37,668 nt of DNA, from positions 1 to 37,668 of the forward strand of contig JAEYRK010000107.1 of assembly GCA_023435645.1 (NCBI GenBank), given 5' to 3'. The position numbers were made by a program, and so were the translations under genes. This stretch comes from Bacillota bacterium. GTDB lineage: Bacteria; Bacillota; Clostridia; Lachnospirales; Lachnospiraceae. The notes below the pieces were generated by a model. The model was not told the DNA's origin, did not search any database, and saw nothing but the letters and a program-made list of their open reading frames with translations. Position 1 is the first letter of the stretch, and each line of letters begins with the position of its first letter. Positions 16,127 to 24,220 of the stretch are shown here, in pieces.

Positions 16127-16801
16127 ATGTTGCATCGGATGAAATTCACGGACTTCCTAATCGGTATTGTCTTCACCCTGTTATTCATTTCTATCAGTGT
16201 CGTCATAACGATCAATTTCAGACCTCTATATTATCTGGATGTGAAGCGATTGGATATTGAGCAGAGCTCCGGATATGAGAAGGAGGAAATACTTGAAAAC
16301 TACAATACCTTAATTGACTATTCCTCTCCCTTTTATAAGGGGAGCTTGAAGTTTCCGACTCTAGAGGCATCCGAAGCAGGACTGCAGCATTTCAAGGAGG
16401 TAAAGGATATCTTCACCGCTTTCTATGCTTTGGCAGCAATTACCCTTGTGATCGCAGTGTGTATCATCATCTACAAGACGAAAAAACGGGATATTGGTTA
16501 TCTGGCAGCTTCCTCATTGACAGCAATCCTACTGCCCTCCATTCTCGGTTTACTGATCTTATTGAATTTTGATAGAGCCTTTGTAATCTTTCATCGGTTA
16601 TTTTTTAATAATGATTTATGGATATTTGACCCGATAACTGATCCAGTGATTAAGATCCTTCCGGATACCTTTTTCCTTCATTGTGCAATCATGATTATCC
16701 TACTGGTGATCTTGGGTAGTCTGTGTTTATATGTGTCATATCGTATTCTGAAGAAGCGTACCGGGATCCGTTATCGCAAGCTACCGGACATTAAATTGTG
16801 A
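16127..16801 (+). CDS. DUF1461/TIGR01906-like integral membrane protein
   Basis: The 224-residue protein has four to five hydrophobic segments: about 10-30, 105-125, 130-155 and 185-210. An extracytoplasmic loop after the first contains FRPLYYLD and the patch NYNTLIDYSSPFY, characteristic of the Firmicutes family annotated as TIGR01906/DUF1461. The function of this family is not known. GGAGG lies nine bases before the ATG. The gene precedes pyk by 31 bases on the same strand and shares its promoter; whether this link has meaning for function cannot be said. Confidence 0.75.
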   Translation: MLHRMKFTDFLIGIVFTLLFISISVVITINFRPLYYLDVKRLDIEQSSGYEKEEILENYNTLIDYSSPFYKGSLKFPTLEASEAGLQHFKEVKDIFTAFYALAAITLVIAVCIIIYKTKKRDIGYLAASSLTAILLPSILGLLILLNFDRAFVIFHRLFFNNDLWIFDPITDPVIKILPDTFFLHCAIMIILLVILGSLCLYVSYRILKKRTGIRYRKLPDIKL

Positions 16802-16832
16802 AGCAAACTGTTTTATATAAAAGGAGTAATGT

Positions 16833-18263
16833 ATGAGAAAAACGAAAATTATTTGTACCCTTGGTCCATCCACCGACAATGATTACATCTTAAGAGAACT
16901 AATCCTATCCGGAATGGATGTAGCCCGCTTTAATTTCTCCCATGCTGACCATGAGGAGCATCTGACAAGACTTAGAAAGATAGAAAAGCTTCGGAAAGAA
17001 CTTAATATTCCGGTTGCTACCCTACTGGACACGAAGGGCCCCGAAATCCGTATCGGTGATTTTAAGGATAATAAAAAGATCCATTTGAAGGAGGGACAGA
17101 CCTTCACCCTGACAACCCGCCCCATAGAGGGTGACGAGACTCAGGTATCCATCACATATCCCAATCTGATATATGATATTGATCCGGGTACCACCATTCT
17201 AATTGATGATGGACTGGTAGAAATGACGGTACTTGAGATGACACCCACCGACATCATCTGCAAGGTGAAGAATGCCGGAATTATCACCAATAAGAAGGGT
17301 GTGAATGTTCCGGGAATTCATTTATCCATGCCCTTCATCAGTGATAAGGACCGGGAGGATATCCTGTTCGCTATCAAGCATAACTATGACTTCATAGCAG
17401 CCTCCTTCGTAAGGACTGCGGAGGACATCCGTGATATCCGCAAAATGCTGAATAAGCATAACTCACAGACGAAGGTCATTGCTAAGATTGAAAATATGCA
17501 GGGTGTTGAGAATATCGATGAAATCATAGAGGTTGCAGACGGCATCATGATTGCCCGTGGTGATATGGGTGTTGAAATGCCCTATGAGGATTTGCCCTCC
17601 ATTCAGAAGACAATCATCAAAAAGGTTTATAATGCTGGTAAACAGGTAATCACCGCCACCCAGATGCTGGATTCTATGATGAAAAATCCGAGGCCGACCA
17701 GAGCTGAGACCACGGATGTCGCAAATGCGATTTATGATGGTACCAGTGCTATCATGCTGTCCGGAGAGACCGCTGCCGGCGCTTATCCTCTGGAGGCTCT
17801 CAAGGCTATGGTTCGGATTACCCTGAGGACCGAGGCTGATATTGATTATAAGAAGCGTTTCCGTAACCTGGACCATGTAGGAGATCCAGATATCACGGAT
17901 GCCATCTCCAGAGCTACGGTTACCACAGCCCATGATCTGAATGCCAAGATGATCATCACTGTAACCACCTCCGGCAAAACTGCAAGAATGATATCCAGAT
18001 ACCGCCCGGAGTGTATCATTATGGGTTGTACGACAGATCCCGTCGTATGCAGGCAGCTAAATATGGCCTGGGGAATCAAGCCTCTGCTGATCGCAGTAGA
18101 GCATGATACCTTTGAATTATTTGACCATGCCATCGAAGCAGTGGAGAGAGCCGGCTACCTGGAGGATGGCGAGCTGGCTGTTCTGACAGCGGGTGTTCCC
18201 CTAGGGACCTCAGGAACCACCAATATCATTAAGGTACAGATAGCAGGCAATAAGGAAGCATAA
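16833..18263 (+). CDS. pyk: Pyruvate kinase
   Basis: This 476-residue glycolytic enzyme converts PEP + ADP into pyruvate + ATP. It has TKIICTLGPS at the N-terminus, the substrate-binding FNFSHADHEEH, LLDTKGPEIR, the active-site region KIENMQGVENIDEI with the catalytic lysine, MIARGDMGVEMP and ATQMLDSM. The C-terminal allosteric domain is present, but the extra PEP-utiliser domain of some Bacillus and clostridial enzymes is absent, so this is the short form. AAGGAG precedes ATG 16833. It is co-transcribed with the upstream membrane protein gene. Confidence 0.97.
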   Translation: MRKTKIICTLGPSTDNDYILRELILSGMDVARFNFSHADHEEHLTRLRKIEKLRKELNIPVATLLDTKGPEIRIGDFKDNKKIHLKEGQTFTLTTRPIEGDETQVSITYPNLIYDIDPGTTILIDDGLVEMTVLEMTPTDIICKVKNAGIITNKKGVNVPGIHLSMPFISDKDREDILFAIKHNYDFIAASFVRTAEDIRDIRKMLNKHNSQTKVIAKIENMQGVENIDEIIEVADGIMIARGDMGVEMPYEDLPSIQKTIIKKVYNAGKQVITATQMLDSMMKNPRPTRAETTDVANAIYDGTSAIMLSGETAAGAYPLEALKAMVRITLRTEADIDYKKRFRNLDHVGDPDITDAISRATVTTAHDLNAKMIITVTTSGKTARMISRYRPECIIMGCTTDPVVCRQLNMAWGIKPLLIAVEHDTFELFDHAIEAVERAGYLEDGELAVLTAGVPLGTSGTTNIIKVQIAGNKEA

Positions 18264-18288
18264 GCTTTGAATAAGAAACCTGCTTTTT
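18242..18288 (+). terminator. Possible weak terminator at the end of pyk
   Basis: AGCAGG (18242-18247, inside the last codons of pyk) can pair with CCTGCT (18279-18284), followed by TTTTT. The loop is long (31 bases), so this is a weak candidate. Confidence 0.35.
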
Positions 18289-18319
18289 CATAAAAGGACA
18301 TAACCGATGCATAAAATAA

Positions 18320-18348
18320 TTGCTATGGTAATCATTTCATGATACGAT
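18320..18348 (+). promoter_or_regulatory. Promoter of the dCMP deaminase gene
   Basis: TTGCTA (18320-18325) and TACGAT (18343-18348) are 17 bases apart, 40 bases before ATG 18388. Confidence 0.55.
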
Positions 18349-18387
18349 AATTAAAAATAATTGATCAATGGAAGGGGAATGTTACAG

Positions 18388-18867
18388 ATGAAAAAGAAGG
18401 ATTATATCAAATGGGATGAGTATTTCATGGGAATTGCCTTACTCTCAACCGAACGAAGCAAGGATCCCAGCACCAGTGTCGGCTCCTGTATCGTCAGTGA
18501 AGATAATAAGATCCTGTCCGTAGGCTATAATGGAATGCCGATCGGCTGTTCAGATGATGAATACCCCTGGGAGAGGGAAGGTGATCAGCTGGACACGAAA
18601 TATTTCTATGTGTGCCATGCGGAGCTAAATGCTATTCTTAACTATACCGGAACTCATATGAAGGGTGCAAAGCTATATACCACTCTATTCCCCTGCAATG
18701 AATGTACCAAGGCAATTATACAGAAAGGGATTAAGGAGGTCATCTACCGGTGTGACAAGTATGCGCATACCGAAGCTGTGATTGCAGCAAAGCGTATGAT
18801 GACATCCGCCGGAGTCACCTTCCGTCAGTACCAACCAATTGGCAAAGACATTTCAATTTCTTTATAA
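18388..18867 (+). CDS. Deoxycytidylate (dCMP) deaminase
   Basis: The 159-residue zinc enzyme deaminates dCMP to dUMP, the substrate of thymidylate synthase. The zinc and catalytic residues are in CHAE (His77, Glu79) and PCNEC (Cys103, Cys106). The segment DPSTSVGSCIV...VGYNGMP is typical for ComEB/dCMP deaminases rather than cytidine or tRNA-adenosine deaminases. The frame can be extended upstream to TTG 18361, but GGAAGGGG is spaced for ATG 18388. It complements thyA and folA at 24221-25672 in dTMP supply, though on the other strand and about 6 kb away. Allosteric control by dCTP/dTTP is known for the family and cannot be judged here. Confidence 0.93.
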   Translation: MKKKDYIKWDEYFMGIALLSTERSKDPSTSVGSCIVSEDNKILSVGYNGMPIGCSDDEYPWEREGDQLDTKYFYVCHAELNAILNYTGTHMKGAKLYTTLFPCNECTKAIIQKGIKEVIYRCDKYAHTEAVIAAKRMMTSAGVTFRQYQPIGKDISISL

Positions 18868-18902
18868 TAAGAGGAACCTAAAAGCCGGTTCCATCATCAT
18901 AA

Positions 18903-18941
18903 ACAATTTAGGCAGTTCCCAAAGGGGACTGCCTAAATTGT
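18903..18941 (+). terminator. Hairpin after the dCMP deaminase gene
   Basis: Arms 18903-18920 and 18925-18941 (AATTTAGGCAGT...) pair over 17 bases with one bulge and a four-base loop. No T-run follows on the plus strand (TATAATAG), so termination would be weak. The TATAAT at 18941-18946 could serve as a -10 for the next gene, but no matching -35 is seen. Confidence 0.6.
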
Positions 18942-18994
18942 ATAATAGAATTAACTATATCTATAGTAATATAGGAATTTGGGGGGAGGTAACT

Positions 18995-19387
18995 ATGAAG
19001 AATAAAAAAAATACAATTGAAAAATATACGGCACTATATATGAGCCTTGGAATGTGTTTTGGGGTTTCAGGTGGCATAATATTTAGTAACATTTTTTTCC
19101 CTGACAATATGAGTCTTGGTATGAGCTTTGGAATTCCAATCGGAATGTGTATTGGAATGGCAATAGGTCAAGCAAAAGATAAACGACTTTCGGAAAACAT
19201 AATGATAATAAGAAAAATCGAAACTGTAAAGGATTCGACAGATGTAGTGATTTATGTCAGTGAGAAAAATGAAATAGAAAAGCAATATAAAGTCACTGAG
19301 AAAAAAATGAAAGAAGAAAAATTCGTAGAAGGTGACCGAGTAGCAGAAGAAATAGACGGCTCTTTGGTTTCATTAGAAAGTAAATAA
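18995..19387 (+). CDS. Small glycine-rich membrane protein, unknown
   Basis: The 130-residue product starts at ATG 18995 after a strong GGGGGGAGG site; the open frame upstream of it belongs to the dCMP deaminase region and is not used. Two hydrophobic segments (about 14-34 and 40-60) contain a repeated pattern, MSLGMCFG and MSLGMSFG, with spaced glycines as in glycine-zipper helices that pack tightly in membranes. The C-terminal 65 residues are highly charged (Lys/Glu-rich) and probably cytoplasmic. The DNA is more AT-rich than its neighbours, which suggests later acquisition. I do not recognise a family. Confidence 0.7.
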   Translation: MKNKKNTIEKYTALYMSLGMCFGVSGGIIFSNIFFPDNMSLGMSFGIPIGMCIGMAIGQAKDKRLSENIMIIRKIETVKDSTDVVIYVSEKNEIEKQYKVTEKKMKEEKFVEGDRVAEEIDGSLVSLESK

Positions 19388-19437
19388 AGTCATATCATTT
19401 GATGTTTAGAAATGGATATTAAATATCATGATTTAAT

Positions 19438-19474
19438 ATAAAAGTGGACAAGATTACTATTAGTCCACTTTTAT
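19438..19474 (+). terminator. Terminator after the small membrane protein gene
   Basis: A 12-bp perfect stem (19438-19449 with 19463-19474, ATAAAAGTGGAC) has a 13-base loop. It can act in both directions and also lies just downstream of the amidase gene on the other strand. Confidence 0.7.
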
Positions 19475-19505
19475 ACTATCTATTATCAACCTTGATTTAA
19501 AACAC

Positions 19506-20192
19506 TTACTGCATAGCGGTCATTTCCATGATATCCTGCTTCAGCTTCACCCAGGCATCCTCATGCTCCACATAGTATAGGGGACACTGCTTCCCTGTAA
19601 CATCATAATGACGGATGATATCCCTATCGTCCAAATCAAATTCCTGGCATAGGGCAGCCACGAGATACACCAGGGAAGTATAGGTTGCCTCATTGAACTT
19701 ACCGCTTTCGTCAGGATGGCAGCATTCGATGGAGATGGTATCATCGTTACGCTGATTCGAGGCATAGGCTATCTCCGTCAGGGGAATGCATTGGAGGATT
19801 TCACCCTCCAAGCCTATGATGTAATGGCTGCTGGCCTTCGTGGTCTTTTTTTGGGCGAGGTTTTCAAAATAACTGCGATTCCCCTTAGCGCTTGATCCCG
19901 GATTGGCTGTATAATGAATGACCACCCCCCGGACTCTTTTCAGCTTTAGCTGGGGTCTGGAATACTCATTTGGTGTTAGGTATTGCTGCTTAATCTGCGT
20001 CCCATTCGATAGGATAAGCTCAACCGATTCTGTTTTATTTTCCGGAAGGGCCCAACGTATTAGAAGCTTACCGACAATTAAGGCTGATAATGCAAAGATA
20101 GAAAGCATCAATAAAATGGCCGTTATATTCATAACCATTTTCTTTCTTCTCCTTCTGATCAGCCATTCCTCCTTCGATAATACTCTTCTCAC
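19506..20192 (-). CDS. Membrane-anchored N-acetylmuramoyl-L-alanine amidase (Amidase_2)
   Basis: The 228-residue protein starts at GTG 20192, with AGGGAGG seven bases upstream; an in-frame TTG at 20210 precedes that site and is not favoured. After a basic cytoplasmic tail (RRRRKK) comes one membrane segment (about 22-45). The catalytic domain is of the AmpD/T7-lysozyme type: zinc ligand His93 in VVIHYTA, then SSHYIIGLEGEI, ISIECCHPDESGKF and the second and third ligands in RHYDVTGKQCP. Such enzymes cut the amide between N-acetylmuramic acid and L-Ala of peptidoglycan. The anchor places it on the outer face of the membrane, so it probably acts in wall turnover, or possibly in sporulation or germination. 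Confidence 0.9.
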   Translation of the reverse strand: MRRVLSKEEWLIRRRRKKMVMNITAILLMLSIFALSALIVGKLLIRWALPENKTESVELILSNGTQIKQQYLTPNEYSRPQLKLKRVRGVVIHYTANPGSSAKGNRSYFENLAQKKTTKASSHYIIGLEGEILQCIPLTEIAYASNQRNDDTISIECCHPDESGKFNEATYTSLVYLVAALCQEFDLDDRDIIRHYDVTGKQCPLYYVEHEDAWVKLKQDIMEMTAMQ

Positions 20193-20527
20193 TGGATTAC
20201 CTCCCTCCAACTGTACCTACTAAGATATCATACCTTATCTTAGCCATTTCTACATAATCCGTCAACCGCTTGGACCAATGTTCAGAAAATCTTAAGCATT
20301 GGTCAGTCCTAAGGATACAATATACAAATCCCAAGCAATTCATGCCTAGCTGATCCTCTTTTTAAGAAATCAAAAACAGGAATTCTAGGATGGCCCCTTC
20401 GGGGAGATACTGTAGCTCCTCCGAACGCCTTTCCTAAAATCCCTGTCTTCCTATTCTATCATTCCTCTATCTCAGCTTGCGCTATTCCTCAACATCAGCT
20501 TGCGCTAATCCATTATATCAGCTTGCG
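20193..20527. other. Intergenic stretch between guaB and the amidase
   Basis: It holds the branched hairpin at 20376-20446 and the 23-base repeats at 20471-20539. The left part (20215-20370) shows nothing I can name; a promoter for the amidase is expected there but not evident. Confidence 0.5.
20372..20446 (-). terminator. Branched terminator-like hairpin downstream of guaB
   Basis: Outer arms 20376-20390 and 20432-20446 match at 13 of 15 positions. The enclosed loop contains two smaller stems, CCCC/GGGG around TTC (20394-20404) and GGAG/CTCC (20403-20419), which partly exclude each other. On the minus strand TTTTTG follows directly. It lies about 80 bases after the guaB stop. Confidence 0.65.
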
Positions 20528-20539
20528 CTATTCCTCAAC
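20471..20539 (-). repeat. 23-base tandem repeat, three copies, including the last codons of guaB
   Basis: The core AGCGCAAGCTGA occurs three times at 23-base spacing (minus strand). The first and third units also share TGTTGAGGAAT, which in the first unit encodes the end of GuaB (Val-Glu-Glu) and the start of its stop codon. The middle unit is diverged in that half. The gene end has thus been copied into its own 3' region. Confidence 0.75.
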
Positions 20540-21985
20540 ACTGTAATTTGGAGCTTCCTTTGTGATATGAATATCATGGGGATGACTTTCCTTTAAGGAT
20601 GCTGCAGTGATCTTAATGAATTTACCTGTTTCCTGCAGTGTACCGATATCATTCGCGCCACAATAGCCCATGCCGGATCGAAGGCCACCGATCAGCTGGA
20701 AAACAGTATCCTCAACAGTTCCCTTATAGGCAACTCGGCCTTCCACACCCTCCGGTACCAGCTTCTTGGCATCTGTCTGGAAGTAACGGTCCTTACTGCC
20801 CTGCTCCATCGCAGAGATGGACCCCATACCGCGATAAACCTTATATTTTCTTCCCTGATATAATTCAAAGGATCCGGGACTCTCATCACAGCCTGCGAAG
20901 ATGCTTCCCATCATACATACATTTGCACCGGCAGCCAATGCCTTCGTTAAGTCACCGGAATATTTGATACCACCGTCTGCGATGATCGGAATGCCAAATG
21001 GCTTCGCAGCCTCATAGGCATTCATGATGGCTGTAACCTGTGGAACGCCGATACCTGCTACGACTCTGGTGGTACAGATAGAACCGGGACCAATTCCAAC
21101 CTTCACCGCATCCACACCGGCCTTTATGAGATCCAGCGTTGCCTCACCGGTTGCTACATTGCCTGCAATGATTTGGACCTCCGGGTATGCATCTCTAACC
21201 TCTTTTACCACCCTCAGTACATTGGCGGAATGGCCATGGGCGGTATCAATTACGATTGCATCCACCTTTGACTTAATCAAGGCCTCCACACGTTCCATGA
21301 TATTATTGGTAATACCGACTGCAGCAGCACACAATAATCTTCCCTGCCCATCCTTTGCTGACAGCGGGTATTTAATCTGCTTCTCAATATCCTTTATCGT
21401 AATAAGTCCCTTCAGGTTACCTTGATCATCTATGATGGGAAGCTTCTCTTTCCTGGCGGCACCGAGGATCTTCTTCGCTTCCTCCAGGGTGATTCCTTCC
21501 TTTGCAGTAACCAGACCTTCAGAGGTCATGGACTCCTTAATTTTCTTAGAAAAGTCTGTCTCAAATTTTAAATCCCGGTTTGTAATAATGCCTACCAGCT
21601 TCTTACCGTTTATGGTGATTGGAACACCGGAAATCCTGTACTTGGCCATAAGCTCATTGGCATCCTGCAGGGTGTGTTCAGGGGATAAATAGAATGGATC
21701 AGTGATAACTCCGTATTCGGAACGTTTGACCTTGTCAACCTCGCTTGCCTGCTCCTCAATTGACATATTTTTATGAATAACACCTATTCCGCCTTGTCTG
21801 GCCATAGCAATCGCCATACGATTCTCGGTTACTGTGTCCATACCCGCGCTCATTAAGGGAATGTTCAGCTTTATTTTTTTGGTCAGATTTGTCGACAGTT
21901 CAACTTTATTCGGTAGGACCTCTGAATAAGCCGGAACCAGTAATACATCATCAAATGTGATTCCTTCACCAATGATATGACCCAT
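20528..21985 (-). CDS. guaB: IMP dehydrogenase
   Basis: This 485-residue enzyme oxidises IMP to XMP with NAD+, the committed step to GMP. The TIM barrel contains FDDVLLVPAYS, the IMP/NAD region AGNVATGEAT and the active-site loop GIGPGSICTTR with Cys304. A pair of CBS domains (about 95-205) is inserted as usual and is the site of purine-nucleotide control in the family. AGAGGA lies about nine bases before ATG 21985. It has a strong promoter of its own at 22208-22236 and an unusually long leader. PurH at 14307 supplies its substrate. Confidence 0.97.
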   Translation of the reverse strand: MGHIIGEGITFDDVLLVPAYSEVLPNKVELSTNLTKKIKLNIPLMSAGMDTVTENRMAIAMARQGGIGVIHKNMSIEEQASEVDKVKRSEYGVITDPFYLSPEHTLQDANELMAKYRISGVPITINGKKLVGIITNRDLKFETDFSKKIKESMTSEGLVTAKEGITLEEAKKILGAARKEKLPIIDDQGNLKGLITIKDIEKQIKYPLSAKDGQGRLLCAAAVGITNNIMERVEALIKSKVDAIVIDTAHGHSANVLRVVKEVRDAYPEVQIIAGNVATGEATLDLIKAGVDAVKVGIGPGSICTTRVVAGIGVPQVTAIMNAYEAAKPFGIPIIADGGIKYSGDLTKALAAGANVCMMGSIFAGCDESPGSFELYQGRKYKVYRGMGSISAMEQGSKDRYFQTDAKKLVPEGVEGRVAYKGTVEDTVFQLIGGLRSGMGYCGANDIGTLQETGKFIKITAASLKESHPHDIHITKEAPNYSVEE

Positions 21986-22207
21986 TCGATTAATTCCTCT
22001 CTTTCTTATAATATGATTTTAGTAGTGATATCCATTCCGGTAGTAAATATACTGCCCCCCTCTTACCTAACCTGCTGTACGCTCAGTTCCTATGGCCACC
22101 TTACAGAATGGTTTGATAAGAACCGACATAGCAGATGTCAATAAAAGCCTTATGATTTGCCTGTTTATGGATGATGCAGTACCCTATACCGGATAAATAT
22201 TTTTACA

Positions 22208-22236
22208 AGTATAACGAATAATCCCTGGCTTGTCAA
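22208..22236 (-). promoter_or_regulatory. Promoter of guaB
   Basis: On the minus strand a perfect TTGACA (complement of 22231-22236) and TATACT (complement of 22208-22213) are 17 bases apart. Confidence 0.75.
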
Positions 22237-22350
22237 CCTATAAACAGCGGTTCTTCTATAAACCTTTCAACAACCTTTCAACAGCTTTTCTTCAATAAAG
22301 TCTGTGCAAGGAAGTTCGTGACAGTCTGATCAAGTCCTTCTGATGGATAA

Positions 22351-22387
22351 AGCAAAGGGCTGATTTATCATAAATCAACCCTTTGCT
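22351..22387 (-). terminator. Terminator downstream of the small membrane protein gene
   Basis: AGCAAAGGG (22351-22359) pairs with CCCTTTGCT (22379-22387), and inside it GATTTA pairs with TAAATC. A TTTATC tail follows on the minus strand. It lies 30 bases beyond the stop at 22417. Confidence 0.85.
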
Positions 22388-22416
22388 CCTATATGTTATT
22401 TCATTTGCCCACAGAT

Positions 22417-22914
22417 TTAGTAAGCTGCCAGCTTACGAGGGCTCTTCTGCTTAATCACGGAAAGCATCTTTTCATTAGGCTCAAATAAGATTTTAACCTT
22501 CTTCTCCCCTACCTTTGCTACAACAACGTAAGGCTTGCTTTCCTTATTACCCGAGGAGAAATCCTTCTGCTCCAGCTTCATATGGGTATAGGCATCCAGC
22601 GAATGGGAGTTTGCCGGAGCCATGATTTCAACCTGGTCAAAATCTATTCTCAGCATCGTCTTTCTCTTTGACTTACCGCTGATCTTGTCAAAATCCAGCT
22701 GTCCATCCACAAAGACATACTCATATTCCACATTTAGCTTCGGGTACAGATAAAACATTGCAACCACCAATGCTATTCCTACTATGGACAATACCTGTCC
22801 AAGAAACATTACCAGGAAGCCAATGATAATACCAACGATGATAAGCATCCTAAGTCCCATGGACGCTGCCGAATCCCTTCTTTTTACACCTGCTTCTGCA
22901 TAAAGCTGATTCAT
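22417..22914 (-). CDS. Small membrane protein of unknown function
   Basis: The 165-residue protein starts at ATG 22914, where GGAGG is five bases upstream; an earlier in-frame start at 22941 lacks a site. Residues about 22-60 form two closely spaced membrane segments (LIIVGIIIGFLVMFLG and VGIALVVAMFYLYP). The rest is a soluble beta-rich domain with VEYEYVFVDGQLDFDKI and lysine-rich turns. The layout resembles uncharacterised Lachnospiraceae membrane proteins, but I cannot name the family with certainty. It sits between ilvE and guaB on the same strand and has its own terminator. Confidence 0.75.
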   Translation of the reverse strand: MNQLYAEAGVKRRDSAASMGLRMLIIVGIIIGFLVMFLGQVLSIVGIALVVAMFYLYPKLNVEYEYVFVDGQLDFDKISGKSKRKTMLRIDFDQVEIMAPANSHSLDAYTHMKLEQKDFSSGNKESKPYVVVAKVGEKKVKILFEPNEKMLSVIKQKSPRKLAAY

Positions 22915-22989
22915 TCCTACCTCCATCTGCCCTGGGGGCATAGCATATTGTAATTTACATAGATTTTTATATCTATATGTTTTGTCGTT

Positions 22990-24057
22990 CTATACTTCTA
23001 CCGTCCATCCATGGGTGTCTGCGATTCGTCCCAGCTGGATTCCGGTAATTGTATCATACAGCCTCTGGCTGATCGGACCGATCATGCCATCCTGTACCTG
23101 CATGATATGCTCCTTCCAGCTTAGCTGACCTACCGGAGATACAACTGCAGCGGTTCCGGTACCGAAAACCTCTTCCAGGGTTTTCTTCTTATGAGCCTCA
23201 GCGATCTCCTCGATTGAAATTCTCCGTTCCTCAACCTGAAGTCCCCACTCCTTACAAAGTTCAATGACCGATGCTCTTGTCACCCCGGGAAGGATGCTGC
23301 CATTGAGCTGTGGTGTTATTATGGTTTTGTTAATCTTGAAGAATATGTTCATAGCTCCTACTTCTTCAATATACTTTCTCTCCACACCATCCAGCCACAA
23401 TACCTGAGAATAACCCTCCTCATGAGCCTTCATTTGTGCCCTCATTGAGGCAACGTAGTTGCCACCGGCCTTTGCTTCTCCGATACCACCCTTTACTGCT
23501 CTGACATATTCATCCTCAATCCAGATTTTCACCGGATTTAGTCCCTCAGGATAATAGGGTCCAACCGGCGAAAGGATAATCATGAACAGATAGGTGTCGG
23601 ATGGTCTGACTCCCAGATATGGATCTGTTGCTATGATAAAGGGTCTGATATAGAGGGATGTACCCGGCTTTGTAGGGATCCAAGCTTCGTCCACCTTAAC
23701 AATTGCCTTCACAGCCTGAACAAAATCCTCAATCAGCAGTTCCGGGATACAAAGCCTACGATTCGTATGAAGGGTACGCTCAGCATTCTTGTCCGGGCGA
23801 AATAGTAAGATCCTTCCGTCTTCTGCTTTGTATGCCTTCAGTCCTTCAAACATTTCCTGACCGTAATGGAACACCATTGCAGATGGATCAAGACAAACCG
23901 GCTGGTAAGGAACAACTCTGGCATCATGCCACCCCTTGCCCGCGGTATAGTTCATGATAAACATATGATCCGTAAAAATTGTTCCGAATTTTAAGGGATT
24001 ATCTGCGCTGGGCAGTTCCTTCGGGGTTTTTGTTTTTTCGTATCTGATACTCAGCAT
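22990..24057 (-). CDS. ilvE: Branched-chain amino acid aminotransferase
   Basis: This 355-residue fold-type IV PLP enzyme interconverts leucine, isoleucine and valine with their 2-oxo acids. The PLP lysine lies in GEAKAGGNYVAS (Lys196). Other family segments are FHYGQEMFEGLKAY, LYIRPF and the C-terminal GTGTAAVVSPVG. The frame is open to 24117, but its first 20 residues overlap the promoter at 24089-24117. GGAAGG is well placed for ATG 24057, which also gives the usual length. It is transcribed alone or with the small membrane protein gene. No T-box or leader peptide is visible in the short leader. Confidence 0.95.
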   Translation of the reverse strand: MLSIRYEKTKTPKELPSADNPLKFGTIFTDHMFIMNYTAGKGWHDARVVPYQPVCLDPSAMVFHYGQEMFEGLKAYKAEDGRILLFRPDKNAERTLHTNRRLCIPELLIEDFVQAVKAIVKVDEAWIPTKPGTSLYIRPFIIATDPYLGVRPSDTYLFMIILSPVGPYYPEGLNPVKIWIEDEYVRAVKGGIGEAKAGGNYVASMRAQMKAHEEGYSQVLWLDGVERKYIEEVGAMNIFFKINKTIITPQLNGSILPGVTRASVIELCKEWGLQVEERRISIEEIAEAHKKKTLEEVFGTGTAAVVSPVGQLSWKEHIMQVQDGMIGPISQRLYDTITGIQLGRIADTHGWTVEV

Positions 24058-24088
24058 CCACTTCATCCTTCCATTTCGTATATCCTCT

Positions 24089-24117
24089 ATAGTATTCTTC
24101 CTGATCGAATATTTCAA
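24089..24117 (-). promoter_or_regulatory. Promoter of ilvE
   Basis: On the minus strand TTGAAA (complement of 24112-24117) and TACTAT (complement of 24089-24094) are 17 bases apart. Transcription would begin about 25 bases before ATG 24057, which decides against the longer frame. Confidence 0.7.
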
Positions 24118-24220
24118 GCATTATTTCATGCTGTTTCCGTATTTAATGTATTGCATGGTAGTTCAGGCTACGTAATGAAGCAAGCAAGGAGTGGCTAAAC
24201 CATTACCATTTTCTGAGAGC

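Larger units (their letters stand above)
21986..22416 (-). other. Intergenic stretch with the long guaB leader
   Basis: Given the promoter at 22208-22236, the guaB mRNA would start near 22201 and carry about 215 untranslated bases. I looked for a purine riboswitch core and for a T-box and found neither. Only small local hairpins are visible, for example GACA/TGTC around 22130. No coding frame is convincing. The right part holds the terminator at 22351-22387. Confidence 0.5.

Noticed and set aside
20471..20539. Possible CRISPR-like array at the guaB end
   Set aside because: Units are adjacent with no unique spacers, and unit 1 is part of the guaB coding end.
21986..22207. Purine or guanine riboswitch in the guaB leader
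   Set aside because: I could not find the conserved purine-aptamer core or its two pairing loops.
24058..24117. Twenty-residue N-terminal extension of IlvE
   Set aside because: It overlaps the -35/-10 promoter, lacks a ribosome binding site, and the family starts at the later ATG.
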